Shown: piece after piece, positions 54,533 to 63,635 of the stretch
How positions within the stretch are numbered: position 1 is the stretch's first letter
Layout of the letters: every line of letters begins with the position of its first letter
Source: Streptomyces sp. NBC_00490
Lineage (GTDB): Bacteria; Actinomycetota; Actinomycetes; Streptomycetales; Streptomycetaceae
Length of the DNA stretch: 64,000 nt
Direction of reading: 5' to 3'
Assembly (NCBI RefSeq): GCF_036013645.1
Contig: NZ_CP107869.1
Span: 7,750,001-7,814,000, forward strand
Notes under the pieces: model-generated
Told to the model about the DNA's origin: nothing
Databases searched by the model: none
What the model saw: the letters and a program-made list of their open reading frames with translations, nothing else
Position numbers and translations under genes: made by a program

Positions 54533-55672
54533 GTGCAGCCAGCAAGTGAATCCCCCCAGCGGCCCCCCTCCGGCCGCCTCCACCGGGCGCGTGCCCTCTA
54601 TCGGGACGTCTCCAAGCGCAGGACCGCCTGGCTGCTGCTCAAGGACACCGTCAACTCGTGCATGGAGTACCGCATCCTGGGCCTCGCGGCCGAGGCCGCG
54701 TTCTTCACGCTGCTGTCCGTGCCGCCGCTGCTGCTCAGCATGATCGGCCTGCTCGGCTACGTCGACGACTGGACCGGAACCGACAGCATCAGCAGCCTGG
54801 AGGCCAACCTCCTGGAGGCCTCGCGCACCGTCCTGTCCGACAAGGGCGTACGGCAGATCGCGCAGCCGATCCTCGACGACGTGATGAACGGCGGCCGCCC
54901 CGACGTCATCTCCATAGGCTTCCTCTTCGCCCTGTGGTCCGGCTCCCGCGCGGTCAACGTCTTCATCGACACCATCACCGTCATGTACGGCCTCGACGGC
55001 GTCCGGGGGATCGTCAAGACTCGACTGGTGGCGTTCCTGCTCTTCCTCGCGGCCCTGCTGATCGGCTCCATCGCGCTGCCGCTGATGGTCGCGGGCCCGG
55101 ACGCGGTGGTGCGGATCGTGCCGTGGTCGGAGACCCTCGTGCAGATCCTGTACTGGCCGGTGGTGATGGTCCTGTCGATCGCCTTCCTGACCACGCTCTA
55201 CCACGTGTCCGTCCCTGTGCGCTCTCCCTGGATCGAGGACGTGCCCGGCGCACTGGTCGCCCTCGCCATGTGGGTGCTCGGCAGCTTCCTGCTGCGCATC
55301 TACCTCACGAACACCATCGAGGGCGCGTCGATCTACGGCTCCCTCGCCGCCGCCGTCGCCGTGATGCTGTGGATCGGCGTCTCCGCCTTCGCCGTCCTCG
55401 TCGGCGCCGCGGTCAACGCCGCGATCGACCGCGTCTGGCCGGCCGCCGCGACGGCGGCGGCCCGCGCCGCGAACGAGCGGGTCCGCGAGGCACAGGTCGC
55501 CGAGTACGTCGCACGCGCCGCGGCCCACCACAAGATCGACCCGGAGGACCCCGACATGCCGTCGGAGTTCCCGGAGCGATGGTCGCGGTTCCTGCCGCCG
55601 GAGGACGTGACGGCGAGACTGCGGGCCCACGCGAAGAGCACGCACCCCCCGCACAAGGAGGACGGTTCGTAG
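54533..55672 (+). CDS. YihY/BrkB family membrane protein
   Basis: The protein has 379 residues from GTG 54533. The first helix region AAEAAFFTLLSVPPLLLSMIGLLGY and LFALWSGSRAVNVFIDTITVMYG are family hallmarks. About six transmembrane segments occupy residues 50-300, followed by a charged cytoplasmic tail of about 70 residues. The family was once called RNase BN or virulence factor BrkB; its true function is unsettled. It is divergent from the NRPS gene. Confidence 0.92.
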   Translation: MQPASESPQRPPSGRLHRARALYRDVSKRRTAWLLLKDTVNSCMEYRILGLAAEAAFFTLLSVPPLLLSMIGLLGYVDDWTGTDSISSLEANLLEASRTVLSDKGVRQIAQPILDDVMNGGRPDVISIGFLFALWSGSRAVNVFIDTITVMYGLDGVRGIVKTRLVAFLLFLAALLIGSIALPLMVAGPDAVVRIVPWSETLVQILYWPVVMVLSIAFLTTLYHVSVPVRSPWIEDVPGALVALAMWVLGSFLLRIYLTNTIEGASIYGSLAAAVAVMLWIGVSAFAVLVGAAVNAAIDRVWPAAATAAARAANERVREAQVAEYVARAAAHHKIDPEDPDMPSEFPERWSRFLPPEDVTARLRAHAKSTHPPHKEDGS

Positions 55673-55715
55673 AAGCCGCCGGGTTGCCGGGTGTGCCCGG
55701 GGGCCCGCGCGTGCG

Positions 55716-56549
55716 CTACCCCTTCCAGACCCCCGCCGCCGCAGCCTCCCGGACAAAGTCCCCGAAGTCCCGAGGCGCACGCCCCAGCACCTCCCGGACC
55801 CCGTCCGTGAGACGCGCGTTCCGCCCGTCGAGCAGTCCCTCGAACACCTCCACCAGGAACTCCGCCTCCTCCGGCGGCACCCCGAACCCCACCAGCGCCT
55901 CCCCGTAGTCCCGCGCCGGAACCGGGATGTACGCCAGATCCCTCCCGGTGGCCCCGGCGATCTCCGCGACCGCCTCCCGGAACGACAGCAACCGCGGCCC
56001 CGTCAGCTCCAGGGTCCGCCCCACATAGGCGTCCCCGGACGTCAACGCCACCGCGACCACGTCCGCGATGTCCCGCACATCGAGGAACGGCTCCGCGACC
56101 TCACCCGCCAGAAACGCCAGCTCCCCCCGGCGCAGCTCCGCCACCAGCGGCCCCTCACTGAAGTTCTGCGAGAACCACGACGCCCGTACGACCGTCCACC
56201 GCGCCCCCGACGACTTCAACGCCTCCTCCGTCGCCAGCGCCTGCGTCTCACCCCGCGCCGACAGCAGCACCAGCCGCCGTACGCCGAGGCCGACCGCCTC
56301 CCGGGCGAGTGCCCCGACACCCTCGGCCGCCGCGGGGGAGCCGACGTCGGAGGGGTACATCAGATACGCCGCGTCCGCGTCCCGCAGGGCCTCCGCCCAG
56401 GTCGTCGGGTTCTCCCAGTCGAAGCCCCGGGCCCGGGACGCGGCCCGCACCTCGAACCCCGCCGCCCCCACCGCCTGAGCCACCCGGCTGCCCGTACGAC
56501 CCGAGGCCCCGGTCACCACCACTGTCTTCTTCACCGTGTTGTCTGCCAT
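55716..56549 (-). CDS. NmrA-like NAD(P)-binding protein
   Basis: The protein has 277 residues. The Rossmann start VVVTGASGRTGSRVAQAVGAAG is an atypical short-chain/NmrA GxxGxxG. The central SWFSQNFSEGPL and the late ELTGPRLLSFREAVAEIAGATG are typical of NmrA/ergot alkaloid biosynthesis-like sensors and reductases. It may be a redox sensor or a quinone-type reductase. It is divergent from an AraC gene (80-bp gap) that probably controls it. Confidence 0.88.
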   Translation of the reverse strand: MADNTVKKTVVVTGASGRTGSRVAQAVGAAGFEVRAASRARGFDWENPTTWAEALRDADAAYLMYPSDVGSPAAAEGVGALAREAVGLGVRRLVLLSARGETQALATEEALKSSGARWTVVRASWFSQNFSEGPLVAELRRGELAFLAGEVAEPFLDVRDIADVVAVALTSGDAYVGRTLELTGPRLLSFREAVAEIAGATGRDLAYIPVPARDYGEALVGFGVPPEEAEFLVEVFEGLLDGRNARLTDGVREVLGRAPRDFGDFVREAAAAGVWKG

Positions 56550-56617
56550 GCCTCAAGTCAACGGCCGCACGCCCCAACTCCCCATCGCTGAACGGCTCAT
56601 TCCCATACGCGGCCGTC

Positions 56618-56623
56618 TAGGCT
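56618..56623 (+). promoter_or_regulatory. -10 element (TAGGCT), probably leaderless mRNA
   Basis: TAGGCT ends 6 nt before ATG 56630 of the AraC/cupin gene. Confidence 0.5.
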
Positions 56624-56629
56624 GGCCGC

Positions 56630-57604
56630 ATGGACGCTCTCGCAGGCCTCTTGGAGGGTCCCCGCGCGCGGGGCGCCTTCATGATCCGAGCGTGTTTCGA
56701 ACCCCCCTGGTGCATACGCATCGAGGACCGCGCCCCCCTCACCGTCATGCTCATGATCCGCGGCGAGGCGTGGATCACGCCGGACGCGGGCGAGCGGAGC
56801 GAGATGGGGGTCCCCCCGGCCGAAGGCTGGGGGAGGGTACGGCTGCGGGCCGGCGACCTCGCCATCGCCCGCGGCCCCGACCCGTACACCTGCGCCGACG
56901 ACCCCGGCACGGAACCCCAGGCGGTGATCCTGCCGGGCGCCGAGTGCCACTACCCGGACGGGCGTGCCCTGAACGGCTCCATGGACCTGGGCGTGCGGAC
57001 CTGGGGCGACCGGCTCGACGGGTCCGCCGTGATGCTGATCGGCACGTATCTGTGGCAGGGCGAGGTCAGCGCGCGACTGCTGGACGCGCTGCCGCCACTG
57101 CTCACCCTCACCTCCGACGTGTGGGACTGCCCGCTCACGCCGTTCCTCATGGACGAGATCGTGCGCGACGAGCCCGGCCAGGAGGTCGTCCTCGACCGGC
57201 TGCTCGACCTGCTGGTCATCGCGGCACTGCGGGCGTGGTTCTCCAGGCCCGAGGCGGCGGCACCGGCGTGGTACCGGGCGATGGCGGACCCCGTCGTCGG
57301 GCGGGTGCTGCGACTGGTCCAGGACGATCCGGCCCACCCGTGGACGGTGGCGTCGCTCGCGGCGAAGGCCGGGGTTTCCAGGGCCGCCCTCGCTCGGCGG
57401 TTCACGGAGCTGGTGGGGGAGCCGCCGATGACGTATCTGACCGGGTGGCGGCTGGCGTTGGCCGCGGATCGTCTTCGGGACAGCGACGCGACGCTCGACG
57501 CGATCGCCCGGCAGGTGGGGTACGGGAGTGCGTTCGCGCTGTCCAGTGCCTTCAAGCGGGTGTACGGGGTGAGTCCGCAGGAGCATCGGGGGAGGGTGGC
57601 GTAG
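56630..57604 (+). CDS. AraC family regulator with N-terminal cupin
   Basis: The protein has 324 residues. The N-terminal cupin_6 sensor (about 1-195) contains [19 protein letters not shown] and [16 protein letters not shown]. The C-terminal two-helix-turn-helix domain (about 215-320) has [21 protein letters not shown] and [21 protein letters not shown] followed by SPQEHR. It lies divergently beside the NmrA-like gene. This pairing is common, and the regulator usually responds to a small metabolite or redox signal. The effector is unknown. Confidence 0.92.
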   Translation: MDALAGLLEGPRARGAFMIRACFEPPWCIRIEDRAPLTVMLMIRGEAWITPDAGERSEMGVPPAEGWGRVRLRAGDLAIARGPDPYTCADDPGTEPQAVILPGAECHYPDGRALNGSMDLGVRTWGDRLDGSAVMLIGTYLWQGEVSARLLDALPPLLTLTSDVWDCPLTPFLMDEIVRDEPGQEVVLDRLLDLLVIAALRAWFSRPEAAAPAWYRAMADPVVGRVLRLVQDDPAHPWTVASLAAKAGVSRAALARRFTELVGEPPMTYLTGWRLALAADRLRDSDATLDAIARQVGYGSAFALSSAFKRVYGVSPQEHRGRVA

Positions 57605-57654
57605 GAGCGCTGCCGGGTGCGGGTTGTCCGTGGTTGCTCGCGCCCACGCGGCGC

Positions 57655-57690
57655 AGCCGCAGATCGATCAGTCCCGCGCCCCTGGGTGGG
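57655..57690. repeat. Relic of the dispersed CCCGCGCCCCT element
   Basis: The segment around CAGTCCCGCGCCCCTGGGTG matches the core of the 172-bp repeats and the element after arsR, with a deletion. It sits between two AraC genes. Confidence 0.4.
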
Positions 57691-57697
57691 TGCCGCG

Positions 57698-57703
57698 TAG
57701 CCT
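57698..57703 (+). promoter_or_regulatory. -10 element (TAGCCT), probably leaderless mRNA
   Basis: TAGCCT ends 7 nt before ATG 57711 of the second AraC gene; no Shine-Dalgarno is present. Confidence 0.5.
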
Positions 57704-57710
57704 GGTTGTT

Positions 57711-58397
57711 ATGTACGCGGAGTGGGCCTCCCGGCTCGACGGTGCCGTCGTCTGGACCAATACCCCGTCCGGGTCCGGCCCGGGGCGCGTCCTGCCCGAC
57801 GGGTGCATGGATCTGCTGTGGCACGAAGGGCGGCTGCTGGTCGCCGGGCCCGACACGCGTGCGTACGTCACGGAAGGCGCGCCGACCGCGTGGGCGGGGG
57901 TTCGGTTCCCGCCCGGTACCGCGCCCGGGCTGCTCGGCGTTCCCGCCCGGGAGTTGCTCGACCGGCGGGTGGAACTCGCCGACCTGTGGCCGGCCGCCGA
58001 GGTACGGCGGCTCACCGCGCGTGTGAACGCGGCCGCCGATCCGGCGAGCGGGCTCGAAGAAGTGGCGTTGCGTCGGGCGGCCGACGTCGGACCGGCCGAT
58101 CCTCTGCTACGACATGTCGCGGACGCCCTCGACGCGGGCCGGCCGGTCGCGGCGACCGCCGACGAAATCGGGCTCGGCGCCCGCCAGTTGCACCGCAGAT
58201 GCCTCGCCGCATTCGGATACGGCCCCAAGACCCTGGCCCGGGTGCTGCGCTTGCAACGGGCGCTCGGCCTGGCCCGGGGCGGGGTGCCGTACGCGGAGAC
58301 GGCGGTGCGCGCCGGCTTCGCCGACCAGGCCCATCTGGCGCGGGATGTCAGGGAGTTGGCCGGTGTGCCGCTGACCGAGCTACTGGGCCGCGGGTAG
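57711..58397 (+). CDS. AraC family regulator, short (DUF6597-like sensor)
   Basis: The protein has 228 residues. The N-terminal half has [22 protein letters not shown] and [25 protein letters not shown], the sensor type seen in short AraC proteins. The C-terminal AraC domain (about 140-225) includes [38 protein letters not shown] and [18 protein letters not shown]. Its 3' end overlaps the convergent VOC gene by 18 bp. It may control that gene, which is inference from adjacency. Confidence 0.88.
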   Translation: MYAEWASRLDGAVVWTNTPSGSGPGRVLPDGCMDLLWHEGRLLVAGPDTRAYVTEGAPTAWAGVRFPPGTAPGLLGVPARELLDRRVELADLWPAAEVRRLTARVNAAADPASGLEEVALRRAADVGPADPLLRHVADALDAGRPVAATADEIGLGARQLHRRCLAAFGYGPKTLARVLRLQRALGLARGGVPYAETAVRAGFADQAHLARDVRELAGVPLTELLGRG

Positions 58398-58781
58398 CGG
58401 CGCGAACAGGTCGACGCCGTTGCCGTCCGGGTCGAGCAGGCTCGCGTACCGCTGGCCCCACACGGCGTCCCACGGCTTCAGCTCGCCGTGGTGACCGGCG
58501 TTCACCAGCTCCTCGTACACCGCATCCACCTCGGCGGGACTGTCGCACCGCAGGGCAAGGGCCGTGCGACCGCCGCCCGTCGGCGGCTGCCAGCTCGCGT
58601 GGAAGGACCGCACCACCTCCTCGGTGTCCAGCAACAGCCGCAGGCCGCCCGGCAGTTGTGCCTCGACATGCCCCTCCTGCTCGGCCCCCTCGGGGAACTC
58701 GAACCCCAGGCGGCGGTAGAAGGCGACGGAGGCGGCCATGTCGGAGACGATCAGGCCGATGGCATCGAATCGTGGAGTCAT
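58380..58781 (-). CDS. VOC family (glyoxalase/bleomycin-resistance fold) protein
   Basis: The protein has 133 residues, a single paired beta-alpha-beta3 unit. It begins [29 protein letters not shown] and ends with [16 protein letters not shown]; both blocks are standard for VOC proteins. Members can be isomerases, dioxygenases or drug-binding proteins. The start is supported by TACGGT 6 nt upstream. Confidence 0.9.
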   Translation of the reverse strand: MTPRFDAIGLIVSDMAASVAFYRRLGFEFPEGAEQEGHVEAQLPGGLRLLLDTEEVVRSFHASWQPPTGGGRTALALRCDSPAEVDAVYEELVNAGHHGELKPWDAVWGQRYASLLDPDGNGVDLFAPLPAAQ

Positions 58782-58787
58782 ACGGCC

Positions 58788-58793
58788 ACCGTA
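58788..58793 (-). promoter_or_regulatory. -10 element (TACGGT), probably leaderless mRNA
   Basis: On the minus strand TACGGT ends 6 nt before ATG 58781. Confidence 0.45.
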
Positions 58794-58867
58794 GGCAGAG
58801 CGGGAGCGGCCGGTCTTGAAGGAATCGGACGTGTCCTCTTCCTCGATGACGACGCCGCCGCCCGCCG

Positions 58868-59500
58868 TCAGTCGAAGCTGACCGGCCCCAGCGGGGTGTC
58901 CACCGTGAAGGAGAGCCCCACCGGCCCCTCGGTGACGGGGAGTTCGGTGTCGAGGGTCGCGAGCAGGGCGCGGATCTCGCCCGGGTCGGGGGCGGTCGCC
59001 GACAGTGCCAGCAGGGGAGTGGCGGGCAGACCGGAGGCCGACGGGTGGACCGCGGTGCCCCAGTCGATGAGGAACGGCACCAGACCGGAGGGGTGTTGGG
59101 TCTCGCCGTCCGTCAGCCGCCACTCCAGCAGAGTGCCGTCCGGTCTGCGACGGCTCATCGGATGCACCATGCCCGGGTCGTACCCCCGGGCCCGGGCGGT
59201 CGTGACCGCCGCGTCCAGGTCCGGCGGACTGATCGCCCAGGTCACCGTGCGGGGCGCCGCCAGCGTGTCGACGTCGAAGGGGCGCGGCCCCCGCGGCTCG
59301 GGCTGCTCCGGGTCCGGACCGATGATCTCCAGATAGCCCGTGCCGCCCAGCGACACCAGGTGGTTGCGGGTGCCGAAGCCGATGTGCACCCCGCCCGGAG
59401 CGGGCGCCACACCGGTACGCCGCGTGAAGTCGGCGACCGTCGCCGCCAGATCGGGAGTTGCGAGGACGAGGTGGTCAAGTCGTGCGGGAATGGTGTTCAT
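58868..59500 (-). CDS. VOC family protein, glyoxalase-like domain type 3
   Basis: The protein has 210 residues. RLDHLVLATPDLAATVADFTRRTGV and GTRNHLVSLGGTGYLEIIGPDP are typical of the glyoxalase_3 branch; His in LDHLV and Glu in YLEIIG are the usual metal ligands. The second half is more divergent, with WRLTDGETQHPSGLVPFLIDWG. It may act on a hydrophobic ring substrate. TAGCCT at 59511-59516 gives a leader of only about 4 nt. Confidence 0.88.
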   Translation of the reverse strand: MNTIPARLDHLVLATPDLAATVADFTRRTGVAPAPGGVHIGFGTRNHLVSLGGTGYLEIIGPDPEQPEPRGPRPFDVDTLAAPRTVTWAISPPDLDAAVTTARARGYDPGMVHPMSRRRPDGTLLEWRLTDGETQHPSGLVPFLIDWGTAVHPSASGLPATPLLALSATAPDPGEIRALLATLDTELPVTEGPVGLSFTVDTPLGPVSFD

Positions 59501-59654
59501 CGTGCAGCCGAGGCTACGCAGAGCCGCCTCCGCGATGGAACACCCAGGCGGTGGCCGGTCGCCTCACGCGGAGGCCAGGATTGCGTCGGGCTGCCGGAGT
59601 TTTGGGCCCGGTCACTTCGGCGTGACCTCGGCGGGACCTGAACCACCCGCGGCA

Positions 59655-59660
59655 TAGGGT
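59655..59660 (+). promoter_or_regulatory. -10 element (TAGGGT), probably leaderless mRNA
   Basis: TAGGGT ends 7 nt before ATG 59668 of the ThuA gene. Confidence 0.5.
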
Positions 59661-59667
59661 CGCCGGC

Positions 59668-60357
59668 ATGGCACCCCGACTCCTCGTCCACACCCGCACC
59701 ACCGACTACCGGCACGACTCCATCCCGGCCGCCGTCGCCGCCGTACGCACCCTCGGCGCCTTCGAGGTCGACGCGAGCGAGGACCCGACGGCACTGGAGT
59801 CACCCCTGGAGCGGTACGCCGCCATCGTCTTCCTCTCCACCAGCGGCGAGATCCTCACCCCGACGGGCCGCGAACGCCTTGCCTCGTATGTCGAGTCGGG
59901 CGGCGGCTTCGTCGGCGTACACGCGGCGGCCTGCACCGAGTACGACTGGCCGTACTACGGCGAACTCCTGGGCGCCCGCTTCGACCGGCACCCCGAGTAC
60001 CAGCCCGGCAAGGCCGTCATCGAGGACCGCGAGCACCCGGCCACCCGACACCTGCCCGCCGTATGGGACTTCACCGACGAGTGGTACGACTTCCGCACCA
60101 ACCCCCGCGGCACGGTTCGGGTGTTGGCCCGCGCCGACGAGTCGTCGTACGACGGCGGCGGCATGGGTGCCGACCACCCGCTGGTCTGGTGCCGCGAGCA
60201 GGGGGCGGGGCGCGTCTTCTACACGGCGCTCGGCCACGCCGCCGAGGCGTACGAGGACCCGGACTTCCGGGCGCATCTGCTGGGCGGGATCAGGTGGGCG
60301 GCCCGGCTGGACGGTCCTGGTCCCGAGCCTGGTCAGCGGTCACAGAAAACCCTTTAG
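59668..60357 (+). CDS. ThuA domain protein
   Basis: The protein has 229 residues. RLLVHTRTTDYRHDSIPAAV, YVESGGGFVGVHAAACTEYDWPYYGELLGARFDRHPEYQPG and GRVFYTALGHAAEAYEDPDF are the hallmark blocks of ThuA-like proteins, a GATase-like fold without the nucleophile. The family is linked to trehalose and related sugar use, but the function is unsettled. The stop codon TAG is part of TAGGCT, a -10 box that could start the downstream kinase mRNA. Confidence 0.92.
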   Translation: MAPRLLVHTRTTDYRHDSIPAAVAAVRTLGAFEVDASEDPTALESPLERYAAIVFLSTSGEILTPTGRERLASYVESGGGFVGVHAAACTEYDWPYYGELLGARFDRHPEYQPGKAVIEDREHPATRHLPAVWDFTDEWYDFRTNPRGTVRVLARADESSYDGGGMGADHPLVWCREQGAGRVFYTALGHAAEAYEDPDFRAHLLGGIRWAARLDGPGPEPGQRSQKTL

Positions 60358-60422
60358 GCTGCTGCTGTGTCGCACGTGTGATCGGACCGATGCGACAGGG
60401 GATCAGGGGAGCAGGGGGACAG

Positions 60423-62081
60423 GTGAACAACGCGGCTGACGTGTTCCAGCCACTTCAGGTGGACGATCCGCCCGCGGTGGCCGGTTACCGTCTCGCCGCC
60501 CGGCTCGGCGCGGGTGGCATGGGTCGGGTCTATCTGTCGCACACGGCGGGCGGCCGACCGGTGGCGATCAAGGTGGTACGCCCGGAGCTGGCCGACGACC
60601 CGGACTTCCGGCGCCGTTTCGGCCGGGAGATCAAGGCGGCCCGCCGGGTCCGGGGCGCCTACACCGCCGAGCTCATCGACGCCGACGCGGACGCCCGTCC
60701 GCCCTGGCTGGCCACGCTCTACATCCCCGGACCCTCCCTCGCGGAAGCCGTCCACCGACGCGGCCCGCTGCCGGTACCGGCGGTGCTGTGGCTGATGGCG
60801 GGCGTGGCCGAGGCGCTCCAGGCCATCCACGGCGAGGGAATCGTCCACCGGGACCTGAAGCCCTCCAACGTGCTCCTGGCCGCCGACGGCCCCCGGGTCA
60901 TCGACTTCGGCATCTCCCTGGCCGCCGACACCACGGCCTACACGGCCACCGGCGCGGCCGTCGGCACACCCCAGTTCATGGCCCCCGAGCAGGCGGTCGC
61001 GGGCGACATCACACCGGCGACGGATGTCTTCGCGCTGGGCCAGACGGCGGCGTTCGCGGCCCTGGGCGAGGCGCTGTACGGGGACGGTCCCTCGGCGACC
61101 ATCCTCTACCGGATCGTCCACTCCGACCCCGACCTGTCCCGGCTGCCCGAGGCGCTCCGGCCGCTGATCGAGCGGTGCCTCGCCAAGGCCCCTCAGGACC
61201 GGGCCACCCTCGCCGAGGTCGTCGAGTGGTGTCGGCAGCGGCTCGGCCGGGACGCGGACGCGGGCGGTGGACCGGCGGTGTGGCAGGAGATCACGGGGCC
61301 CGAAGTGACCGTCCCGGCCCCGGTCCCCGACCCGACGCCGGTGCACACGATGCCGCTGATCGCCCCGGCGCGGGCGACGGTACCGGCGGTGCCGGAGCAG
61401 CGCCGGGGCCGTCGACGTCGTACGGCGCTGATCGCGGGCGGGGTTGTGGCCGCGGGCGCGTTGCTGGTGACGGGGCTGGTGTGGAACGTCGGGGGAGGGG
61501 CGGACGGTGACGAGGGGCGGGGTCCGACCACGTCTTCGACGCCGGATGCGACGGTGTCGGGGCGGGCGGCGGGGGCGTCGGCGTCGGCTGGGACGGACAC
61601 GGAAGTCGAGGATGCGGCGGAAGAGACGTCGAGTTCCTCCTCAGCCTCGACGTCCGCTGGGCAGCCTCGCGCGATATCGGCGGACGTGCCCCAGATGCTG
61701 AACGAGAAGAACTCTCTGTACCTCCACGACGGCAAACGCCCGGCGACCCGTGAGGACCGCCAGGGTGACGTCCGCTTCACCTGCGAAGACGTCGGTTGTT
61801 CGCTGGCGAGCGACGACAGCTTGATCGTCCAGTACATCGCCGAGGAACCGGGTGCCACCTTGGGGGACTGCCGTTGGATCCTCGGTGGCGCCGAGGACGA
61901 GGGCGGCAAGACCTACCACGACTTTCCGCTGGCCGCCGCCTCCGCCGGCAGCGAGTTCTGTGTCAGGCACCCCTCCGGGGACATCGCGTTGCTCGTGGTC
62001 CAGGTGAAGAACACCGCGCTGTGGGACACACCCGGAATCAGCTCCCTGATGGCGGACGTGACGGTCTGGCGGGCAACCTAG
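60423..62081 (+). CDS. Transmembrane Ser/Thr protein kinase with extracellular Cys-rich domain
   Basis: The protein has 552 residues from GTG 60423, with AGGGGG just upstream (ATG 60390 is possible). The kinase domain (about 20-280) is complete: GAGGMGRVYL, Lys in VAIKVV, HRDLKPSNVLL, DFGIS and MAPEQ. A Pro-rich linker leads to one transmembrane helix (about 338-360, TALIAGGVVAAGALLVTGLVWNV). A Ser/Ala-rich stalk and a small extracellular domain follow, with four Cys residues (FTCEDVGCSL, GDCRWIL, EFCVRH). No PASTA repeats are present. The signal sensed is unknown. Its promoter probably lies at 60355-60360. Confidence 0.93.
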   Translation: MNNAADVFQPLQVDDPPAVAGYRLAARLGAGGMGRVYLSHTAGGRPVAIKVVRPELADDPDFRRRFGREIKAARRVRGAYTAELIDADADARPPWLATLYIPGPSLAEAVHRRGPLPVPAVLWLMAGVAEALQAIHGEGIVHRDLKPSNVLLAADGPRVIDFGISLAADTTAYTATGAAVGTPQFMAPEQAVAGDITPATDVFALGQTAAFAALGEALYGDGPSATILYRIVHSDPDLSRLPEALRPLIERCLAKAPQDRATLAEVVEWCRQRLGRDADAGGGPAVWQEITGPEVTVPAPVPDPTPVHTMPLIAPARATVPAVPEQRRGRRRRTALIAGGVVAAGALLVTGLVWNVGGGADGDEGRGPTTSSTPDATVSGRAAGASASAGTDTEVEDAAEETSSSSSASTSAGQPRAISADVPQMLNEKNSLYLHDGKRPATREDRQGDVRFTCEDVGCSLASDDSLIVQYIAEEPGATLGDCRWILGGAEDEGGKTYHDFPLAAASAGSEFCVRHPSGDIALLVVQVKNTALWDTPGISSLMADVTVWRAT

Positions 62082-62106
62082 GCCCCGTAAACCCCGCCGA
62101 CCCGCC

Positions 62107-63150
62107 CTACCCCCGAGGCCGTCCCGTACTCGCCCGCTCCACCAACCGCGTCGACAACTCCGTCCGCGTCCCCTCCGGCCGCGTCCCCTCCATCATCCGC
62201 ACCAGCAGCCGCGTGGCCGTCGCCGCCATTTCCGACAGCGGCTGGCGGACGGTGGTGAGGGCGGGGCTGGCCCAGCGGGCCTCCGGGAGGTCGTCGAAGC
62301 CGACGACGCTGATGTCGTCCGGGATGCTCAACCCCTGTTCCGCCAGGGCCTCGTAGACGCCGAGAGCCATCCGGTCCGAGCAGACGAAGACGGCGGTGGG
62401 CGGCTCGGGGAGGTCGAGGAGTTCCCGCATGCGTTCGCGGGCGACGGACTCGTCGAACCCGGCGTGGCGTACGTACTCCGGCCGCTGCCGCACCCCCGCC
62501 GACGCGAGCGCCGAACGGTAGCCCGCCACCCGGGCGGTGCTGCACATCTTGCGCCGGTTCCCGGCGATCACCGCGATCCGCTCATGGCCCAGCGCCAGCA
62601 GATGTTCGGTCGCGGCCATCCCGCCCTGCCAGTTGGCCGCGCCCACCGACACCACGCCCGCCGGCGGGTCCACCACGGGGTCGATCATCACGAACGGGAT
62701 GCGGTGCTGCTCCAGCCACGCGTACTGGGAGGGCGTCAGCTCGGCCAGGTTGAACAACACCCCTGACGAACCACGGGCGATGAGCTTGTCCAGCCAGCCC
62801 CGCTCCGGCCGGCCGCACCGCTGGCGGGTCAGCCCGGCCGACACCACCACCTCCAAGCCCGCGTCGTGAGCGGCCTCCTCCACGCCGTGCAGCACCGCCC
62901 CCGACCAGGAGCTGTTGAGTGAGTGCACGACGAGGTCGACCAGCGCCGGCGGTTTCGCCGCGTCGAAGCGGGGTCTGCGGACATAGCCGAGCCGGTCCAG
63001 GGCCTCGGTGACGCGGCGGCGGGTCTCGGGTGCGACGTCCTCCCGGCCGTTGACGACTTTGGAGGCGGTGGGCACGGACACCCCCGCCTCCCGGGCCACG
63101 ACTGCCAGCGTCGGCCCGGCCGCCACACTCGCACTCCCCGTACGGACCAT
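62107..63150 (-). CDS. LacI family transcriptional regulator
   Basis: The protein has 347 residues from ATG 63150, with GAGAGGTGG upstream. The helix-turn-helix (about 14-60) reads LAVVAREAGVSVPTASKVVNGR, the canonical LacI start, with the hinge RRRVTEALDRLGYVRRP. The rest is a sugar-binding core with VFVCSDRMALGVYEALAEQG and VVGFDDLPEARWASP. A 22-bp palindrome lies 55 bp upstream. Next to it is a broken GH43 tail on the same strand, so the ancestral target was probably a xyloside- or arabinoside-using gene set. Confidence 0.93.
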   Translation of the reverse strand: MVRTGSASVAAGPTLAVVAREAGVSVPTASKVVNGREDVAPETRRRVTEALDRLGYVRRPRFDAAKPPALVDLVVHSLNSSWSGAVLHGVEEAAHDAGLEVVVSAGLTRQRCGRPERGWLDKLIARGSSGVLFNLAELTPSQYAWLEQHRIPFVMIDPVVDPPAGVVSVGAANWQGGMAATEHLLALGHERIAVIAGNRRKMCSTARVAGYRSALASAGVRQRPEYVRHAGFDESVARERMRELLDLPEPPTAVFVCSDRMALGVYEALAEQGLSIPDDISVVGFDDLPEARWASPALTTVRQPLSEMAATATRLLVRMMEGTRPEGTRTELSTRLVERASTGRPRG

Positions 63151-63204
63151 CGGGAACCACCTCTCCGGCCCGCCCGAGGGCCATGGAAAGTTATCGACCA
63201 AGGC

Positions 63205-63226
63205 GGATAGTAAGCGCTTCCTATCC
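63205..63226. promoter_or_regulatory. LacI-type operator
   Basis: GGATAG-TAAGCGCTTC-CTATCC is a near-perfect 22-bp palindrome with a central AAGCGCTT, the CG-centred pattern of LacI/GalR sites. It is the probable site of the adjacent LacI protein. Confidence 0.75.
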
Positions 63227-63531
63227 TAGGTTCGCCGGGGAAAGTCGGAAAGACGCCGAGAGCTGGCGGCAGGTCAGGCGAAATCCCGTGAAATCGGCGG
63301 TGAACGCCGCGTCGACGAGGTCCACGGCGTGGATGCCGGACATCGCTCCGGTGAAACGGAGCCTGGAACCGAACCGTGGTCGTCGGAGAGCTTGCCGAAG
63401 TCGAGGAGCCCGCCGACCGGGGTGCGTGTGCCGCCCCGGACTTACCAGAACTGCGCGTCCACGCCGTCGACCGTCACCCCGAGACCGATCGGCGCGCCCG
63501 CCTCCACGTCCACGGCGGCCACCTCGGGTCC
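63221..63531 (-). pseudogene. Remnant of GH43 glycosidase (beta-xylosidase type) C-terminus
   Basis: In one minus-strand frame the sequence reads VDVEAGAPIGLGVTVDGVDAQFW, then hits TAA (63444-63442), and continues with GGLLDFGKLSDDHGS. The reading then moves to another frame for RFTGAMSGIHAVDLVDAAFTADFTGFRLTC. These pieces in order resemble the C-terminal accessory region of GH43 beta-xylosidases (LDxxxLSD, FTGAxxGxxAxD, ADFxxFR). One stop and one frameshift near 63355-63375 break it, and the 5' end is missing. It is a decayed gene, probably the former neighbour of the LacI gene. Confidence 0.7.
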
Positions 63532-63532
63532 T

Positions 63533-63559
63533 GTACACAGCACAGCGCAAACCGTGTAC
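63533..63559. promoter_or_regulatory. Inverted repeat upstream of carboxylesterase gene
   Basis: GTACAC-N15-GTGTAC lies about 130 bp upstream of ATG 63690. It may be an operator for the esterase gene. No clear -10 box is seen in the rest of this gap. Confidence 0.35.
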
Positions 63560-63635
63560 GGACGGTAGCGGACTGTATGCGATGTACCCCGAACAGCCTC
63601 CAGACGCCCTCGTGCGCCGGAATAGCGCGCCGTGA

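Noticed and set aside
52051..55672. A complete non-ribosomal peptide cluster
   Set aside because: Only one A-PCP protein is present. The neighbours (AidB-like dehydrogenase, YihY, NmrA) are not typical tailoring or transport genes.
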